Under the pieces are notes generated by a model. The model did no database searches, had not been told where the DNA came from, and saw only the letters and a program-made list of their open reading frames with translations. Positions 1-11,639 of a DNA stretch of 64,000 nucleotides are shown piece after piece. A program made the translations under genes and the position numbers. Source of the DNA: Ananas comosus (lineage: Eukaryota; Streptophyta; Magnoliopsida; Poales; Bromeliaceae); contig NC_033639.1 of the NCBI RefSeq assembly GCF_001540865.1, forward strand, positions 2,401,997 through 2,465,996, written 5' to 3'. How positions within the stretch are numbered: position 1 is the first letter of the stretch; every line of letters begins with the position of its first letter.

Positions 1-1293
1 AATCATATTCAACAAGCGCTTCATTTTGCTCACATCCTTACGAATCGCAGCTTGTTCGGCAGACAACTTCTGGAGCTCCTCAGATAGACGTTGCTGCTCA
101 CGATACACCGATGAAACGGAAATATCTTCCTCAGAAATGTCCATAGAAGGACGTGAAGAAGTAGCAGTAGCAGGAGGTGGAGCTGCAGGAGGGGAAGAAG
201 CACGTTGAGACGGCGTACGAAGCTGCACCGAGGACTTTACAAACGTCCTTTCATTGATCCGACCCAAACTGTGCTCGTATGATGTACACCGAACATCCAC
301 CTCACGAAGTCGCAAAACCCGCATAATTATCAAAGGAAATGGTAACCTCTCATTTTGTCCAGAGGTTTTGATGTCTTTCGCAATCCGCCGCCAGATCAGA
401 AACGGAATATTCATGTTAATGTTTTTCGCACTCACAATATCGGGCCGTCCCAAGAGATACATATACAAAATACGATCCCATCTCAAGATTTTTGTGTTCG
501 CGAGAGGCATGATGTTGTAGCAAACCACAAAGTTCAGAAACTTGTACTCCATTTTGAAATCTTTGGACATAACCATAATTCCGTTTGATTCAGTACCCGG
601 CATGCAAATAGTGTTCACGACACGGTTCCAATCGCGAAGTGAGTCGAACCCAGCCTGCAGATACTCCACTCCGTCAGTCTTAGCTTCCATCTCTAGCACC
701 GAAGCTATTGTCTCAGGAGTGATGGATAACTCAACACCACGTACGGAAGTCTTAAACACGTACGGACCGCCGTCGGAGTCACTGAGGTGACTTGCTCTCA
801 TGTAAAATTCTCTGATCAACTCCAAACAATAACCGGTTTGTTCCGGGAAATCACAAATCTGATGAAGATTCCCCTGTTCAAATAAATCCTGAAAACCCGG
901 CACACAACTAATGATACTGGCCACCCCAACATCTCGCTCACCAATGCAATGTTTCGACGAGTACATCGACCGTCGATTAGATGGAACATCCTGTAGACTG
1001 TGACGTGGTGGCTCAGAGCCCGGTTCTCGAATTTCAACACCCCCGGACTTACGACGACTAGGACGCTCAGTTGCCTTTCCTTTGCCTTTATCCACAGCTT
1101 TTCCTTTTCCTTTGCCCTTCCCAGTATCCTTATCCTTAGCTACTTCCTCGGGAACGAAGGTCTCCCAATCCGGTTCATCCTCCTCAGAATCGTCCCCAGG
1201 AGCATATTCGCTCTCTTCATCATCCGGTTGATACTCAATTGGTCGTTTAGCTTTAGAGCGCTGTCGTTTGCTTCCACGGCCACCACCAGCCAT
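1..1293 (-). CDS. Envelope-like ORF3 of the Sirevirus (putative plant transposon protein domain), partial
   Basis: The frame is open from ATG at 1293 to the window edge: 431 codons, no stop, C terminus missing. Residues 1-100 are charged and rich in Gly, Lys, Asp and Glu, with repeated KGKGKGK-type blocks that look like a nuclear or nucleic-acid-binding tail. From about residue 110 to 330 there is a globular region with patterns such as REFYMRA, VRGVELSITPE and YNIMP followed by LLGRPDIV. I associate these with the 'putative plant transposon protein' family (Pfam PF20167), found in ORFs annotated as envelope-like. The last visible 60 residues (SVYREQQRLSEELQKLSAEQ) look like a coiled coil. 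It lies downstream of pol on the same strand with no LTR between, which fits ORF3 of an env-carrying Sirevirus. I see no signal peptide or membrane segment in the visible part. An unrelated transposon ORF next to pol is the alternative. Confidence 0.65.
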   Translation of the reverse strand, partial: MAGGGRGSKRQRSKAKRPIEYQPDDEESEYAPGDDSEEDEPDWETFVPEEVAKDKDTGKGKGKGKAVDKGKGKATERPSRRKSGGVEIREPGSEPPRHSLQDVPSNRRSMYSSKHCIGERDVGVASIISCVPGFQDLFEQGNLHQICDFPEQTGYCLELIREFYMRASHLSDSDGGPYVFKTSVRGVELSITPETIASVLEMEAKTDGVEYLQAGFDSLRDWNRVVNTICMPGTESNGIMVMSKDFKMEYKFLNFVVCYNIMPLANTKILRWDRILYMYLLGRPDIVSAKNINMNIPFLIWRRIAKDIKTSGQNERLPFPLIIMRVLRLREVDVRCTSYEHSLGRINERTFVKSSVQLRTPSQRASSPPAAPPPATATSSRPSMDISEEDISVSSVYREQQRLSEELQKLSAEQAAIRKDVSKMKRLLNMI

Positions 1294-2946
1294 AAGAACC
1301 ACAAGAACAAGTAACCACGAGTACATTTTCGAAGAAACCCCTGTTAAACATAATGATTTATACATATTGAACATAAGAACAATCGATTTGTGATTAAAAA
1401 AAAAATTTTAGCAAATTGATATGTAATATTCTAAATAATCCTAGAGCCACATAACCATGAAAATCATGGACAAATCAAGCATCAAAAACCAATAAATTCA
1501 CAGTTTTTTTTTTAAAATAAAAAAATTGAAAAGTTAGGTTTTGATGAAGAAAACATAGCAAAAACACCCAACAATTGTATCAAAGTATAGAATAATGCAT
1601 GAAAATGTTGACTAACATGTCAAGAGGTAAGATCAGGGCAAATATGAAGAGATTTACCAACATAATGAGTTCAAATCCTCAAAAAAAATTTAAAAAAAAA
1701 TATAAATTCGGATTATAGAACAACAACGAAATAAAATCCGAGAATCATACCAAAATCAAGTGTAAATTGATGAAGAATGGAAGCAAAAGCACCCTAGAGA
1801 TATTAGAGGCCCTGGGGAGAAGTTAGAATGAAGTTGGTAAAGTGAGAAGAAAACGGACCGCAAAACCCTATATCGGTCCGGGCGGAGGGACCGGTCTCTC
1901 CAAGTCTGGGACCGGTCCCAGAGCCAAAACCGAAAAATCCATTTTTCGTCCAAAAATTTCAAAAATTTTATATAATATCCTCAACATATCCAACATCAAA
2001 AATACATAATATCCATCCCCAAAGACTTCCAATAAAATTTCATAAATAAATTTTGAAAATCAATCTCAAAGATATTCAATTTGTCAAATATTGTTGATCC
2101 GAAAATCAAATAAAATTCTAGATAAGTATCAAATAAAATTCCACACATCATGCAAGATCTAGGAATTAATTGTATCATTTTATCATCATATTTGTTAAGA
2201 AATTGAATAAATAAATCTCATAATCATGAAATTAAAAGAATATTCTCAACTTGAGTTATGCACATAATTCGAGATAGGAGTGGCTCTTTGAGCATCTTTT
2301 AACAAACCACCTTATATCGCCTAGGTGATGTATTAAACATAGTATTAGAATTTTACCATCTCCACAACATCTCATATTGATTTATTCTTTATTGGCTTTT
2401 AGCTCATAGAGATATATTGATCATCATGTGGTAGCTGCACACACTGACCGGACGACCGGGGTGGTAGCTCTTTCCTCCATGTGGTGGTAGTTTTCACACT
2501 CCCAGCAGGGATGTAACTCTTTCCACATCTTGAATTTCAGAAATTTTCATAGCTAAAATCGGAAAGACTCCCCCTAAATTAGTGCAACCCTCAAGTCAAA
2601 AATATTATAGCAATTTCAAAACAGAGAAAGATTTACTCATCTCAAAACTAATAATCAAACAAACAAATGCAATATTCAAAGTTCGAAGCATGAGGTGCTA
2701 AATTTGATTCAATATGATAAATAGAATTTCAAAGATTTGATCGTTCAAAAATATGTCAATAGAGAATAACCCTGACATTGATCAATCAAAACTTAAATAT
2801 GAAATACTTAAAATCACAGATCAACTCATTTCCCAAAACGGCAACATCAAGCAAGAAAATCAATCAACCCTTAAACACCAAAAAGCATGCAAGAAAAGAA
2901 CCAAAATATGCAACATGCACATGATCTGTGGCTCAATAGAATATAT
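1294..2946 (-). other. AT-rich non-coding spacer between pol and the envelope-like ORF
   Basis: I see no ORF with recognisable content. The stretch is AT-rich with poly(A/T) tracts. It holds the purine tract at 2566-2575 and two ACCGGT palindromes near 1890-1920, a motif also clustered in this element's LTR. Spacers of this kind separate pol from the envelope-like gene in Sireviruses. Confidence 0.55.
2566..2575 (-). promoter_or_regulatory. Sirevirus-type polypurine tract (AGGGGGAGTC)
   Basis: Read on the minus strand, the sequence about 370 bases after the pol stop is TTTAGGGGGAGTC. Tracts of the form AGGGGGAG are a reported Sirevirus hallmark and prime plus-strand DNA synthesis. No LTR follows it here, so it is an internal copy or marks the start of the ORF3 region. 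Confidence 0.5.
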
Positions 2947-5613
2947 CTAGATTGATGGGTTCATACCAATTGCCGTTCTTAAATGCAGAAAACGTTTTTG
3001 ATCCAAAGGTTTGGTTAAAATATCTGCAAGTTGATTTTCAGTTGAAATGTATTCAAGTTGTAAAACGTTTGATTCTACCAGTTCTCTTAAAAAATGATAT
3101 CTTAGTTCAATATGTTTTGTTCGAGAATGTAAAACAGGGTTTTTAGAAATATTAATTGCACTCGTATTGTCACACAGAATAGTCAGAGTGGTAGAAGGAA
3201 TCCGATAGTCGCTTAGTAAGCTTTTCATCCAAATTAATTGAGTAGAGCAACTTCCAGCTGCAATGTATTCAGCTTCTGCAGTGGAAAGAGCAATGCAATT
3301 TTGCTTCTTACTGTGCCAAGCGACCAAACAATGTCCAATGTAAAAACAAGCTCCACTAGTACTTTTCCGATCATCTGCGGAGCCTGCCCAGTCAGCATCC
3401 GAGTAGCCGATTAGGTCAAGAGACGTTCCCATAGGATACCATAGTCCATACTCGGTTGTTCCTTTAACATACCGAATAATCCTTTTAACTGCTTTCAGAT
3501 GTACTTCCTTAGGATTAGCCTGATAACGAGCACATATTCCAACACTAAACGCAATGTCAGGTCTGCTCGCAGTCAAATACAAAAGGCTACCAATCATGCT
3601 TCTGTATTGTTTCTCATCTACATTCTGACCTTCTGAATTTAATCCCAGTCCTTTGTTGCTTGTACCCATGGGAGAATCAAAGTCCTTTGCAGTGTCCAAT
3701 CCAAATTTCTTAACCAATTCCTTTGCATACTTTGTCTGTGACAAATGAATTCCATCTTTTGATTGTTTGACTTGAAGCCCGAGGAAATAATTAAGCTCTC
3801 CCATCATTGACATCTCAAACTCACTGGTCATTAACTTTGCAAAATCAGCGGCATCCTTATCTTTAGTAGCCCCAAAAACTATGTCATCCACATATATTTG
3901 TGCTACAATGAAATTATCCTTCAGGTGTTTCACAAAAAGAGTTCTATCTGCTCCCCCTCGGTTATAGCCCTTTTCCAAAAGATATTTTGTCAAGCGTTCG
4001 TACCATGCTCGCGGAGCTTGTTTTAGTCCATAAAGTGCCTTTTTCAGTCGAAAAACGTGATTTGGAAATTTTGAGTCTATAAAACCTTTCGGTTGTTCAA
4101 CATAAACTTCCTCTTTTAAAAATCCATTTAAAAACGCACTTTTGACATCCATTTGAAAGAGCGTGATTTTAAAATGACAAGCAATCGCGAACAAGATACG
4201 AATAGATTCAAGACGGGCAACCGGAGCAAAGGTTTCTTCAAAGTCTATTCCCTCAATTTGAGAGTACCCCTGAGCCACAAGTCTAGCTTTGTTCCGCACG
4301 ATAGTACCATCCTCATTTTTCTTATTCTTAAAGATCCATTTGGTACCAATAATGTGTTGTTGCTCAGGACGAGGCACCAATTCCCATACATCATTGCGAA
4401 CAAATTGACCAAGTTCTTCTTGCATGGCATTTATCCAATATTCATCAACAAGAGCTTCGTCAACATTCTTTGGCTCAATCAAAGAAACATAACATGCAAA
4501 TTCACATTGTAACTGACTTCTTGTTCGCACACCAACATTAGGATCCCCAATCACATTTGACAAAGGATGATCTCTTGACTCAGTCAGGGGGATAGTTTCA
4601 GGAGATCCGCTAGGGATTTCAGGCGTGGTGTTTTGTGGCTCAGATGAATCATTTGATGCAATGTTTTCAGAAGATGCAATGGAATTATCAGGTATAGAAA
4701 CATCATCATTCACAGGCATTACAAACGGAGAATCATTATCATCGTCATTCATCAAAGAATTAGAAGAACCATTCACAGAAGAACTTACAGAAGAAGCTTC
4801 ATCTACTTTTATATTGATAGACTCTATCACCGTCTTAGATCGTAAATTGTACGCACGATAAGCACGACTTGTAGTAGAATAACCAAGAAATATGCCTTCG
4901 TCACTGCGAGAGTCAAATTTTCCAAGATTTTCACGATCCCGAAGGATAAAACATTTACTCCCGAAGACACGAAAGTATTTAATGTTAGGTTTTCTACCAA
5001 GCCAAAGTTCATAAGGCGTATTCAAAGTGCCCGGACGTACATAAATCCGATTGATAACATAGACAGCTGTGTTAACTGCTTCGGCCCAAAAATGTAAAGC
5101 AATTTTCTTACTATGAAGCATAACACGAGCCATCTCCTGTACAACCCGATTCTTACGTTCAACCACTCCGTTTTGTTGGGGTGTATAGGGGGCCGAGAAT
5201 TCATGTTTTATACCGTTTGAAACACAGAAATCAACAAATTTAGAATTTATGAATTCTCCCCCTTGATCGCTTCGAATGCGTACAATTTTATCATTTCGTT
5301 CAGTCATAAGACGAAGACAGATTTCAGAAAAAGAATTAAAAGTATCAGCTTTTTCCCGTAAGAAAGCACTCCATACATAGCGAGTAAAATCATCAACAAT
5401 AAGCAAAATATAATGTTTTCCACCCAAACTTTGAATCCTAGATGGTCCCATCAAGTCCATGTGAAGTAACTCTAGAGGTTTAGTTGTCCTTAAGTGGTTC
5501 AAGTTCTTATGTGTGGATCTAGTTTGTTTCCCTAATTGGCAACCCCCACACACAGTGTTTTCTTTAAAATCAATCTTAGGTACACCTCTAACTACCTCCT
5601 TCTTGGTTATCTT
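2947..5613 (-). pseudogene. pol: Sirevirus pol: integrase, reverse transcriptase, RNase H
   Basis: The frame is open from just after a TAA at 5614-5616 to the stop at 2947-2949. The first in-frame ATG is at 5553. Near the start is CGGCQLGKQ, the CxxC half of the integrase zinc-binding HHCC motif. The integrase core follows ([22 protein letters not shown]), with the D, D and E positions kept. After a Ser/Asp-rich linker comes reverse transcriptase ([11 protein letters not shown], then the YVDD active site in [10 protein letters not shown]). RNase H follows ([27 protein letters not shown]). All catalytic residues I looked for are present, so this part looks well kept. It shares one reading frame with gag and is called a pseudogene because of upstream stops at 5614-5616, 5983-5985 and 10303-10305. 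Confidence 0.93.
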
Positions 5614-5616
5614 TTA

Positions 5617-6506
5617 TAGCTCCTTAAAATTTATGTGACCTAGTCGTTCATGCCATAAAGTTTCAGTTTCTAATGACGCTAGGTTGCAATGTTCAGTAGA
5701 CGAACTAGGAACTACATAACAATTATTCTGAGATCTAATGCCCTTTAAGAACAGATTGTCATCACGAGTCACATGGCATTCTTTATCAGAGAAGTTCACA
5801 GAATACCCATCATCACACAATTGGTTTATGCTTACGAGATTAGATTTAAGCCCCTCAACATAAAAAACATCATTCAACGTAGGGCCGTCTGAGATAGTCA
5901 CTGTTCCTTTTCCAACGATTTTTGACGATCGACCGTCCCCAAAGACAACAAGTCCTCCGGAGATTTTGGTCAAAGAAGTAAATCAATTTTTATCTCCGGT
6001 CATATGGCGGGAACAACCACTATCCAGATACCAAGATGAGTTATCGTAAGCATGAAGTGAAGTGTGAATGACTAGGCATGGAAAGAGTTCACCTTTGCGC
6101 ACCCAAACCTTACGTGTTTTGGGTTGTGTCAGTTCGCTTGCTTTTGTTGATCGTGGCTTGTCGACGATTTGAATTGACTTCCTCTTCATGTCCTCCTTCT
6201 TTGGTTTCCATACTTGTTTTGCCTTTGACTTCGGAGTATTTGGTGTCCGAATTTGGCTCTTCTTATGTTCTATCTTCTTTGGAGTCACAATTGACTTCAT
6301 TGTCGTTTTAGGGTCACTCTTCAAGAGAGCTATTGAGCTCTTTCCCTTTTGGTAGCAGAATTTCTTTATGTGTCCTAAAACACCACAAATATGACAAGTT
6401 TTGTTAGCCAAATTATTTTTAGGAGAGACAAACTTACCATAAAGTTTAGGAACGGCCGTTGACGAATTTCCATCGTCTTTCTTCGTAGCTTGATCAAGAT
6501 AAGTCC
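5617..6506 (-). pseudogene. Sirevirus gag C-terminus, protease and pre-integrase segment
   Basis: This continues the gag-pol frame on the left side of the inserted solo LTR. It holds a second zinc knuckle (CHICGVLGHIKKFC, C-x2-C-x4-H-x4-C), a Lys-rich linker and the copia protease start WYLDSGCSRHMTG, in which DSG is the catalytic Asp motif. A TGA at 5983-5985 interrupts the frame just after the protease start. The downstream piece (5973 to 5617) carries VVFGDG-like protease sequence and the pre-integrase motif LWHERLGHINF, with the His pair of the HHCC zinc site. It ends at a TAA (5614-5616). Both stops lie in the same frame as their neighbours, so they are point nonsense changes rather than frameshifts. 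Confidence 0.88.
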
Positions 6507-8762
6507 TGTCACGCCCCGCCCCGAATCCACTACCAATTTGGCACGGTTTGGGCACATCAGACGGACCGCCGAACGGACAGTACCTCTCCTGTCCGCCCAA
6601 GGCCAAGCAACCAGATCATGTACAATTAAGCGCCCAGGAATTTGCTTAAATAACATACATGATCAAATACGATGCACACAAGTGCAATACATCTAAGAGC
6701 AAGAACCACAAGTGATATACAAGTGTATAAAGAGAGATAGTCTAACTATCACAATCATTCAACATTTACATTATTTGAATATATTATATTTTCATCTTCC
6801 AAAATGTAAGTACATGTTTTCTTCAAAATACAAGTAGCTCTCTGATATCTATCCAAAATATCAACTAGTACACGAGGGTACTCTAATGCATAAGGAAAAG
6901 CTACTAACTAGGCTCACTTAGGGCGCTATGCCCTTGCCGCGGTCCTCGCTCGGCTCGCCTCTATGTGTACCTGTACCCCAAAACCACACGGGGTGAGAAC
7001 TATATAAATATAGTTCCCAGTGGGTTCGGCCGCCGACGCCGCCGGTTTTCCCACTAGGTCTAAGCTGGCACAGATAGAGAGATAGATAGATAGATAAAAG
7101 TAAACTGCGACTACTCTATCATGCCATCACTGATAATAATGCATGCAACAACTACCATCATGCTAGTATCATGTCATGAGTATAGAAAAGTACATAGCAA
7201 TGCAATCTACAATATGCTACTATGTCTCAATGTCAACTCAAGGTATGAATGCAAATCTGCTATGCCATTCATATTCTTTACCCAATCTGCTTGGAAATGA
7301 GCTACTACATAGTGATGTATCTGCACATGCTACTATGCCTCAATAATCCAAATGAACGAGCTACACAGTGCGTCGTGCAACTATGCCTCGGTAGTATCCA
7401 ATCTCATGGCCAACCCGAAGGTTGCCACCCCGGGGTCAACCCCGACTCACTCTCAATCTCATAGGTGAGGAGAAACTGCACTCGCACACCGAGACCGTCT
7501 GCGGGACAACTACGTCTGCCCCTAGTGAAGTACTCCGGAGACTCGTACCTCGGTGGAGCGACCACCGACAAGCAAAAACAGACTAGTGAGTATGATCCAA
7601 TCCTCACAAGAGGATACCCTATCTACAAGGGTCAACGTGCCTCTGCTGCACAATATACAATGTATCCAAGATGCCGGGATCTCTACTATCCCTAGAACCA
7701 TGTCACGTTTACTACACTAGACTCGATGCCACTCGTTCGATCATTGTAGTAAGTTTTCTAGTTAATTGACATGCCACTCGTTCTAGTTTAGTGTTTCTAC
7801 TACACTAGTTCAATGCCACTCTACTAGGCTATCATATGTCCAAGTTCGGCTCTTTATACCATTATAGGATTCCCATGTCACAAAACCCAATCCTCATGCT
7901 ACCCTAGTCCATGTGTCTGACTCATAGTTACACTACTAAGAAGCATGCAAGGAATTAGAATTGCAACTATCTGCTAATCCTATAATGCAATATGATCAAG
8001 TATATATATAATTTAGACATAAAAGGAAATCTGGATGCTTCGGGATGACACCCCCCACCTTTTACCGCTATCACGAGGCTAGGTTCTCAATTGCACGTTC
8101 CCTAGTCGCCGCTTTACTCTTCGGTCGCACCTGCTCGACGAATCGACGAACCGACGCTTCACACGCGTTTAGGCACCTCAAACACAAGCTTTTCCTCAAA
8201 CCAAGTAATGAAGAGGATGAAGACTTCACCTCCAAGCAACCTTTTTCTTCTCCAAATGCACCTCCAATTCCTCTCTTTGGTGGAGAAATTGTTAGAGAGA
8301 GAGAGATATTTCTCTTTGGTTGCAAGTGTGAGGGAGAAAGAAAGAAAATGCTCAAGTCCCCTATATATATATAGGAAACTTGGCCTCCAAGTTTCATAGG
8401 AAACTTGGTCTCCAAGTGTCATGGAAACTTAGCCTCCAAGTTTCATAGGAAACTTGGCCTCCAAGTTATCCAAGAACACTATTCACATTCAGTTTAGCAG
8501 CACGTACAGATATTTTTCGTCTGCCCTGTCTCTCACAGAAAATTCTAAATCTTCTGTTTTCGCTTCCATTTCAACACGGGTCACTCTAGACTTATAATTT
8601 ATGTCTATAAGTCCAATAAAAATAGTATCCCACACTATTTTTATTTATTTACACTTTTACATTTAAAATCCGGTATATTACATTCCACCGCAACCTCACC
8701 GGAATTACTTAAATGTACACCGTAACTTCATTGTTTTTAGAAGTCCGGTACCTTACAAGTCC
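6502..8762 (-). mobile_element. Solo LTR (gypsy-type), with 5-bp target-site duplication AGTCC, inside Sirevirus gag
   Basis: The LTR runs from 6507 (TGTCACGCCCCG) to 8757 (ACCTTACA), 2251 bp with TG...CA ends, flanked by AGTCC at 6502-6506 and 8758-8762. Removing the LTR and one duplication copy rejoins gag in frame, which proves the insertion. Related LTRs in this window (53209-56837 and 56838-58872) show that the sense strand is probably minus, ending GGGGCGTGACA. A TATA-like tract at about 8360-8374 reads toward lower coordinates and is followed by a leader. No internal domain is present, so this is the product of LTR-LTR recombination. Confidence 0.93.
8374..8470. repeat. About 25-bp tandem hairpin repeat in the solo LTR
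   Basis: About four copies of a unit of the form GGAAACTTGGCCTCCAAG followed by TTTCATA. Each unit is itself an inverted repeat (GAAACTTGG against CCAAGTTTC). It lies next to the TATA-like tract. Confidence 0.8.
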
Positions 8763-10365
8763 GTTCATAACCAAGTCCAAGTTTATTTGTTTGACCAAGT
8801 CCAAGCATCTTGTCTAGTTTGCTCGAGCCAGACGAAAATTGGTTCAAATCCGACTTCAGTTGAATGATCGTCTTGGTGAATTCCATATTTGCTTCTCTAG
8901 CTTCTGAGTTTTTCTTGGTAAGATAATTGATGTTCTCCGCCTGAGTCTCCTTTTCTTTTTCAAGTAACGAACACTTCTCAAGCAAAGAGTTGTAAGCCTT
9001 GGTCAACCCGTCTCTTTCTTGCTCTAGATCCTTTGTTAACGAGACCAATTTTGAATTTTCTTGTTCCAACTCATGCAGACTTCGCCGCAGTCTCTTGTTA
9101 TGTTTAGCAATCTTCTTTGATTCAACAACTAATTGTTGATATGCTGCGACCATGTCATCTTCGTCCGATTCCTCATCCGATGAGTTCTCCGAAGATGACT
9201 TCTCTTGTATAGATGTCGTAGAAATCGAGTCAGCAGATGCTAGACACATGAAGGTTGAATCCTGTGCAAACAGTGCCGTGGCATTTACATCCTCTTCACT
9301 CGAAGTAGAATCGTCAGATGAGGAGTCGTCCCAAGTCATAGCTTGCATAGCTTTCTTCTTCAACGACTTTTTATTTGGACAGTCAGATGCTATATGGCCA
9401 AAGCCCCTACACTTGTAGCATTGAATTTGACCTTCACCGCTTTTCTTCTCTTTTGTGGAGTCCTTTTGAGAGTTATCAGATTTTCTGTATTTTGACGAGG
9501 AAGAAGAAGACGGACCCCCTTTAGATTTGTTTGACTTTGATGAAGTAGACTTGGGAGGAAACTTCTTTCTAAAGTTCCGACGAAACTTCTTTGTTAGAAG
9601 TGCGAGTTGTTTCTCAAAGTCCTCCAAGCTTTGCTCCGACTCTGAATCTGATGAGGTTGACGAGACATCTCCTTTTGTTGATTTTAGAGCCATCCCTGAG
9701 GCTTTAGAAAAAGACTTGGAAGAGGACGAATTAGAAGGAAAAGTCATTTCATACGTTTGAAGAGCACCAACTAATTCATCTACTTTGAGTTCATCCGGAT
9801 GTTTTACCGTTTCTATGGCCGCAACCTTGGGACGAAAACGTTCGGGAAGAGTTCTCAAAATTTTTCGAACGATTTTTGGTTCAGAAATTTTTTCACCCAA
9901 ATTTGCACAAGTATTGACAATATCTTGAAGACGAGTGTAATACTCGGTAAAGGTTTCATTTTCTTCCATACGAATAGCATCAAAACGACTAGTCAACATT
10001 TGTAATTTCTGAACCTTTACCAAGCTTGTACCCTCGTGAGTGATTTGTAAAGTGTCCCAAATTTCTTTGGCGGTTTCACATGCTGATACTCGTGAAAATT
10101 CAGTTTGATTCAACGCATTGAACAAAGCATTGATACCCTTCCCATTGAACGAAGATAGTTCGTTTTCGTCTTTTGTCCACTTATTTCTAGGTTTCGGACC
10201 GGTAACATTCTCGACCACTTCAGTAGGATGTTTCCATCCGAATTCAACAGCTTGCCAAACCCTTTCGTCGATAGCAATAAGAAACGCCCTCATACGGACT
10301 TTTCAATACGCGTAGTTAGTGCCATCGAAGAGAGGGGGTCGATTAACGTTGCCGCCCTCGGCCAT
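8758..10365 (-). pseudogene. gag: Sirevirus gag, N-terminal and central part
   Basis: The best start is ATG at 10363-10365, about 20 bases past the PBS, giving MAEGGNVNRPPLFDG. Codon 21 is TGA (10303-10305) where copia Gag usually has Trp (AYWKVRM context), so the longest open stretch begins at ATG 10293. The first 170 residues match the UBN2/Gag fold (ALNQTEFSRVSACETAKEIWDTL, split here as ALNQTEF and AKEIWDTL). A Ser-rich linker and a zinc knuckle CYKCRGFGHIASDC follow. After an acidic Ser-rich segment there is a long heptad-like coiled coil (HELEQENSKLVSLTKDLE region). A long Gag with a C-terminal coiled coil is typical of Sireviruses. The frame is cut by the solo LTR but continues at 6501. 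Confidence 0.88.
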
Positions 10366-10383
10366 AGATTACAACCTATACCC

Positions 10384-10395
10384 GCTCTGATACCA
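10384..10395 (-). promoter_or_regulatory. Primer binding site for initiator tRNA-Met
   Basis: On the minus strand the sequence is TGGTATCAGAGC, complementary to the 3' end of plant initiator tRNA-Met. It sits two bases inside the 5' LTR end and fixes the element's orientation. Confidence 0.93.
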
Positions 10396-10397
10396 CT

Positions 10398-11609
10398 TGT
10401 AAGATATGGATCCCGAGGATCTAAAAGGTAAGTAACACCTAGAGGGGGGTGAATAGGTGTAAATCCGGCAAACTCGAAAAATCTCGATGCAAACAAAACA
10501 AAATAGCGGAAATTAAAACAGCACACCGAGAATTTAACGTGGGAAAACTCCAATTCGGAGTGAAAAACCCACGGGACCGATCACGCAAAGAAAATCCACT
10601 AAGAAAACTTGAGTACAAGTGATTTCGACAAAAACACACGACTCAATTTACCGATTTCTCGTTGACGGTGATCTTTGCCGGTCCTCGATCGATAGGAATC
10701 CACCAATCGACCTTGCTGCAACTCCTCGCAGCGTCAACGCCTCAACTCCTCGAAGCGTCCACCGAATCCTCGGCTTCACGCGAGATCCACGCGCCGAACC
10801 TCCTTCCGGAGCTTGTAGAATCGAAGATTTGTGGTGATTTAACTTTTGAAAACCATAAGCTATGGGAGTTCACCTTTTATCAAACATCTACTTGATTCTC
10901 GTAAGAATTATTGAGTAACAACGAAGAATCAAGCCGATGTTGATTGCTAGAAACTCATCATGTAAATCTAAGCATTGAAACGGAGAGAAATAAGTTTCTA
11001 GGGTTTAGAATTGGTAAAATATTCAAAGCCTTAATTTTAGATGACCCACATAGCTTATTTATATGTTTAGAAGACTTAGAAGTAGACTAGGATTGCAAAA
11101 AGTCGTTTTCAAAAACCTGTGTCGTCCTCAGAGACCGGTCCTCTCGAGGAGACCGGTCTGTGAGAGACCGGTCTCTCAAGTGAGGAACCGGTCCCTCTCT
11201 GCGTGACCAAAAACCCAACGTTCGGGAACCGGTCTCTCAAACTTGAGACCGGTCCCTCGCTGCGCGACAGAAGCACCATGGTTCGGGAACCGGTCTCTCA
11301 TCACAGGGAACCGGTTGCATCATGGTTTACGCAGTGAGGACCTTGGGGGAACCGGTCTCTCCATCTCAGGGACCGGTCCCAGAACACATGAAAGTTCAGA
11401 AAAGTTGTTTTAAAGCAATCTAAGCCTTCTGAACTTATTCTACTTATGTATCTTCACCACAAATGATCTTTTCTTCATACCTTAGGTGTCGATCTTTCCG
11501 AATGAGTCTTCGTCCTCCAATTTGAATCTCTTCTCAAAAACTTCTGCGACCAACTCTTCAAGACTCCAAACAACTTTACGAAATTCGCCAACCTATAAAA
11601 TCCTTAACA
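10398..11609 (-). repeat. 5' LTR of the Sirevirus (1212 bp)
   Basis: On the plus strand the ends are TGTAAGATATGG and CCTTAACA. The inner end abuts the PBS spacer. The outer end abuts gypsy gag sequence at 11610. The LTR at 42421-43914 shares both ends and most of its length, which independently confirms the borders. It contains ten ACCGGT palindromes (11131-11381). Confidence 0.93.
11131..11381. repeat. ACCGGT palindrome cluster in the Sirevirus LTR
   Basis: Ten ACCGGT cores lie within about 250 bp. Most are extended into near-perfect palindromes of the GAGACCGGTCTC, GGGACCGGTCCC or GGAACCGGTCTC type. Their place in the LTR suggests a cis-regulatory array, but no function is shown by the sequence. 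Confidence 0.85.
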
Positions 11610-11639
11610 TCGAGTTCTAAGCGACCCCCTCGACCTCAG

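Larger units (their letters stand above)
1..11609 (-). mobile_element. Ty1-copia Sirevirus-type retrotransposon, left part outside the window
   Basis: On the minus strand, in order: 5' LTR (10398-11609), a two-base spacer, a tRNA-Met primer binding site (10384-10395), gag with two zinc knuckles separated by a coiled-coil-like stretch, protease, integrase, reverse transcriptase, RNase H, an AT-rich spacer and an envelope-like ORF. The integrase-before-RT order defines Ty1-copia. The long gag, the AGGGGGAG tract after pol and the extra 3' ORF are Sirevirus (SIRE/Maximus) traits. The 3' LTR is outside the window. The element interrupts the gag of the plus-strand gypsy element at 11610, where TCGAG is the candidate target-site duplication; the matching copy is out of view. 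A solo LTR at 6507-8757 is a later insertion. A second LTR of the same family lies at 42421-43914. Confidence 0.9.
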
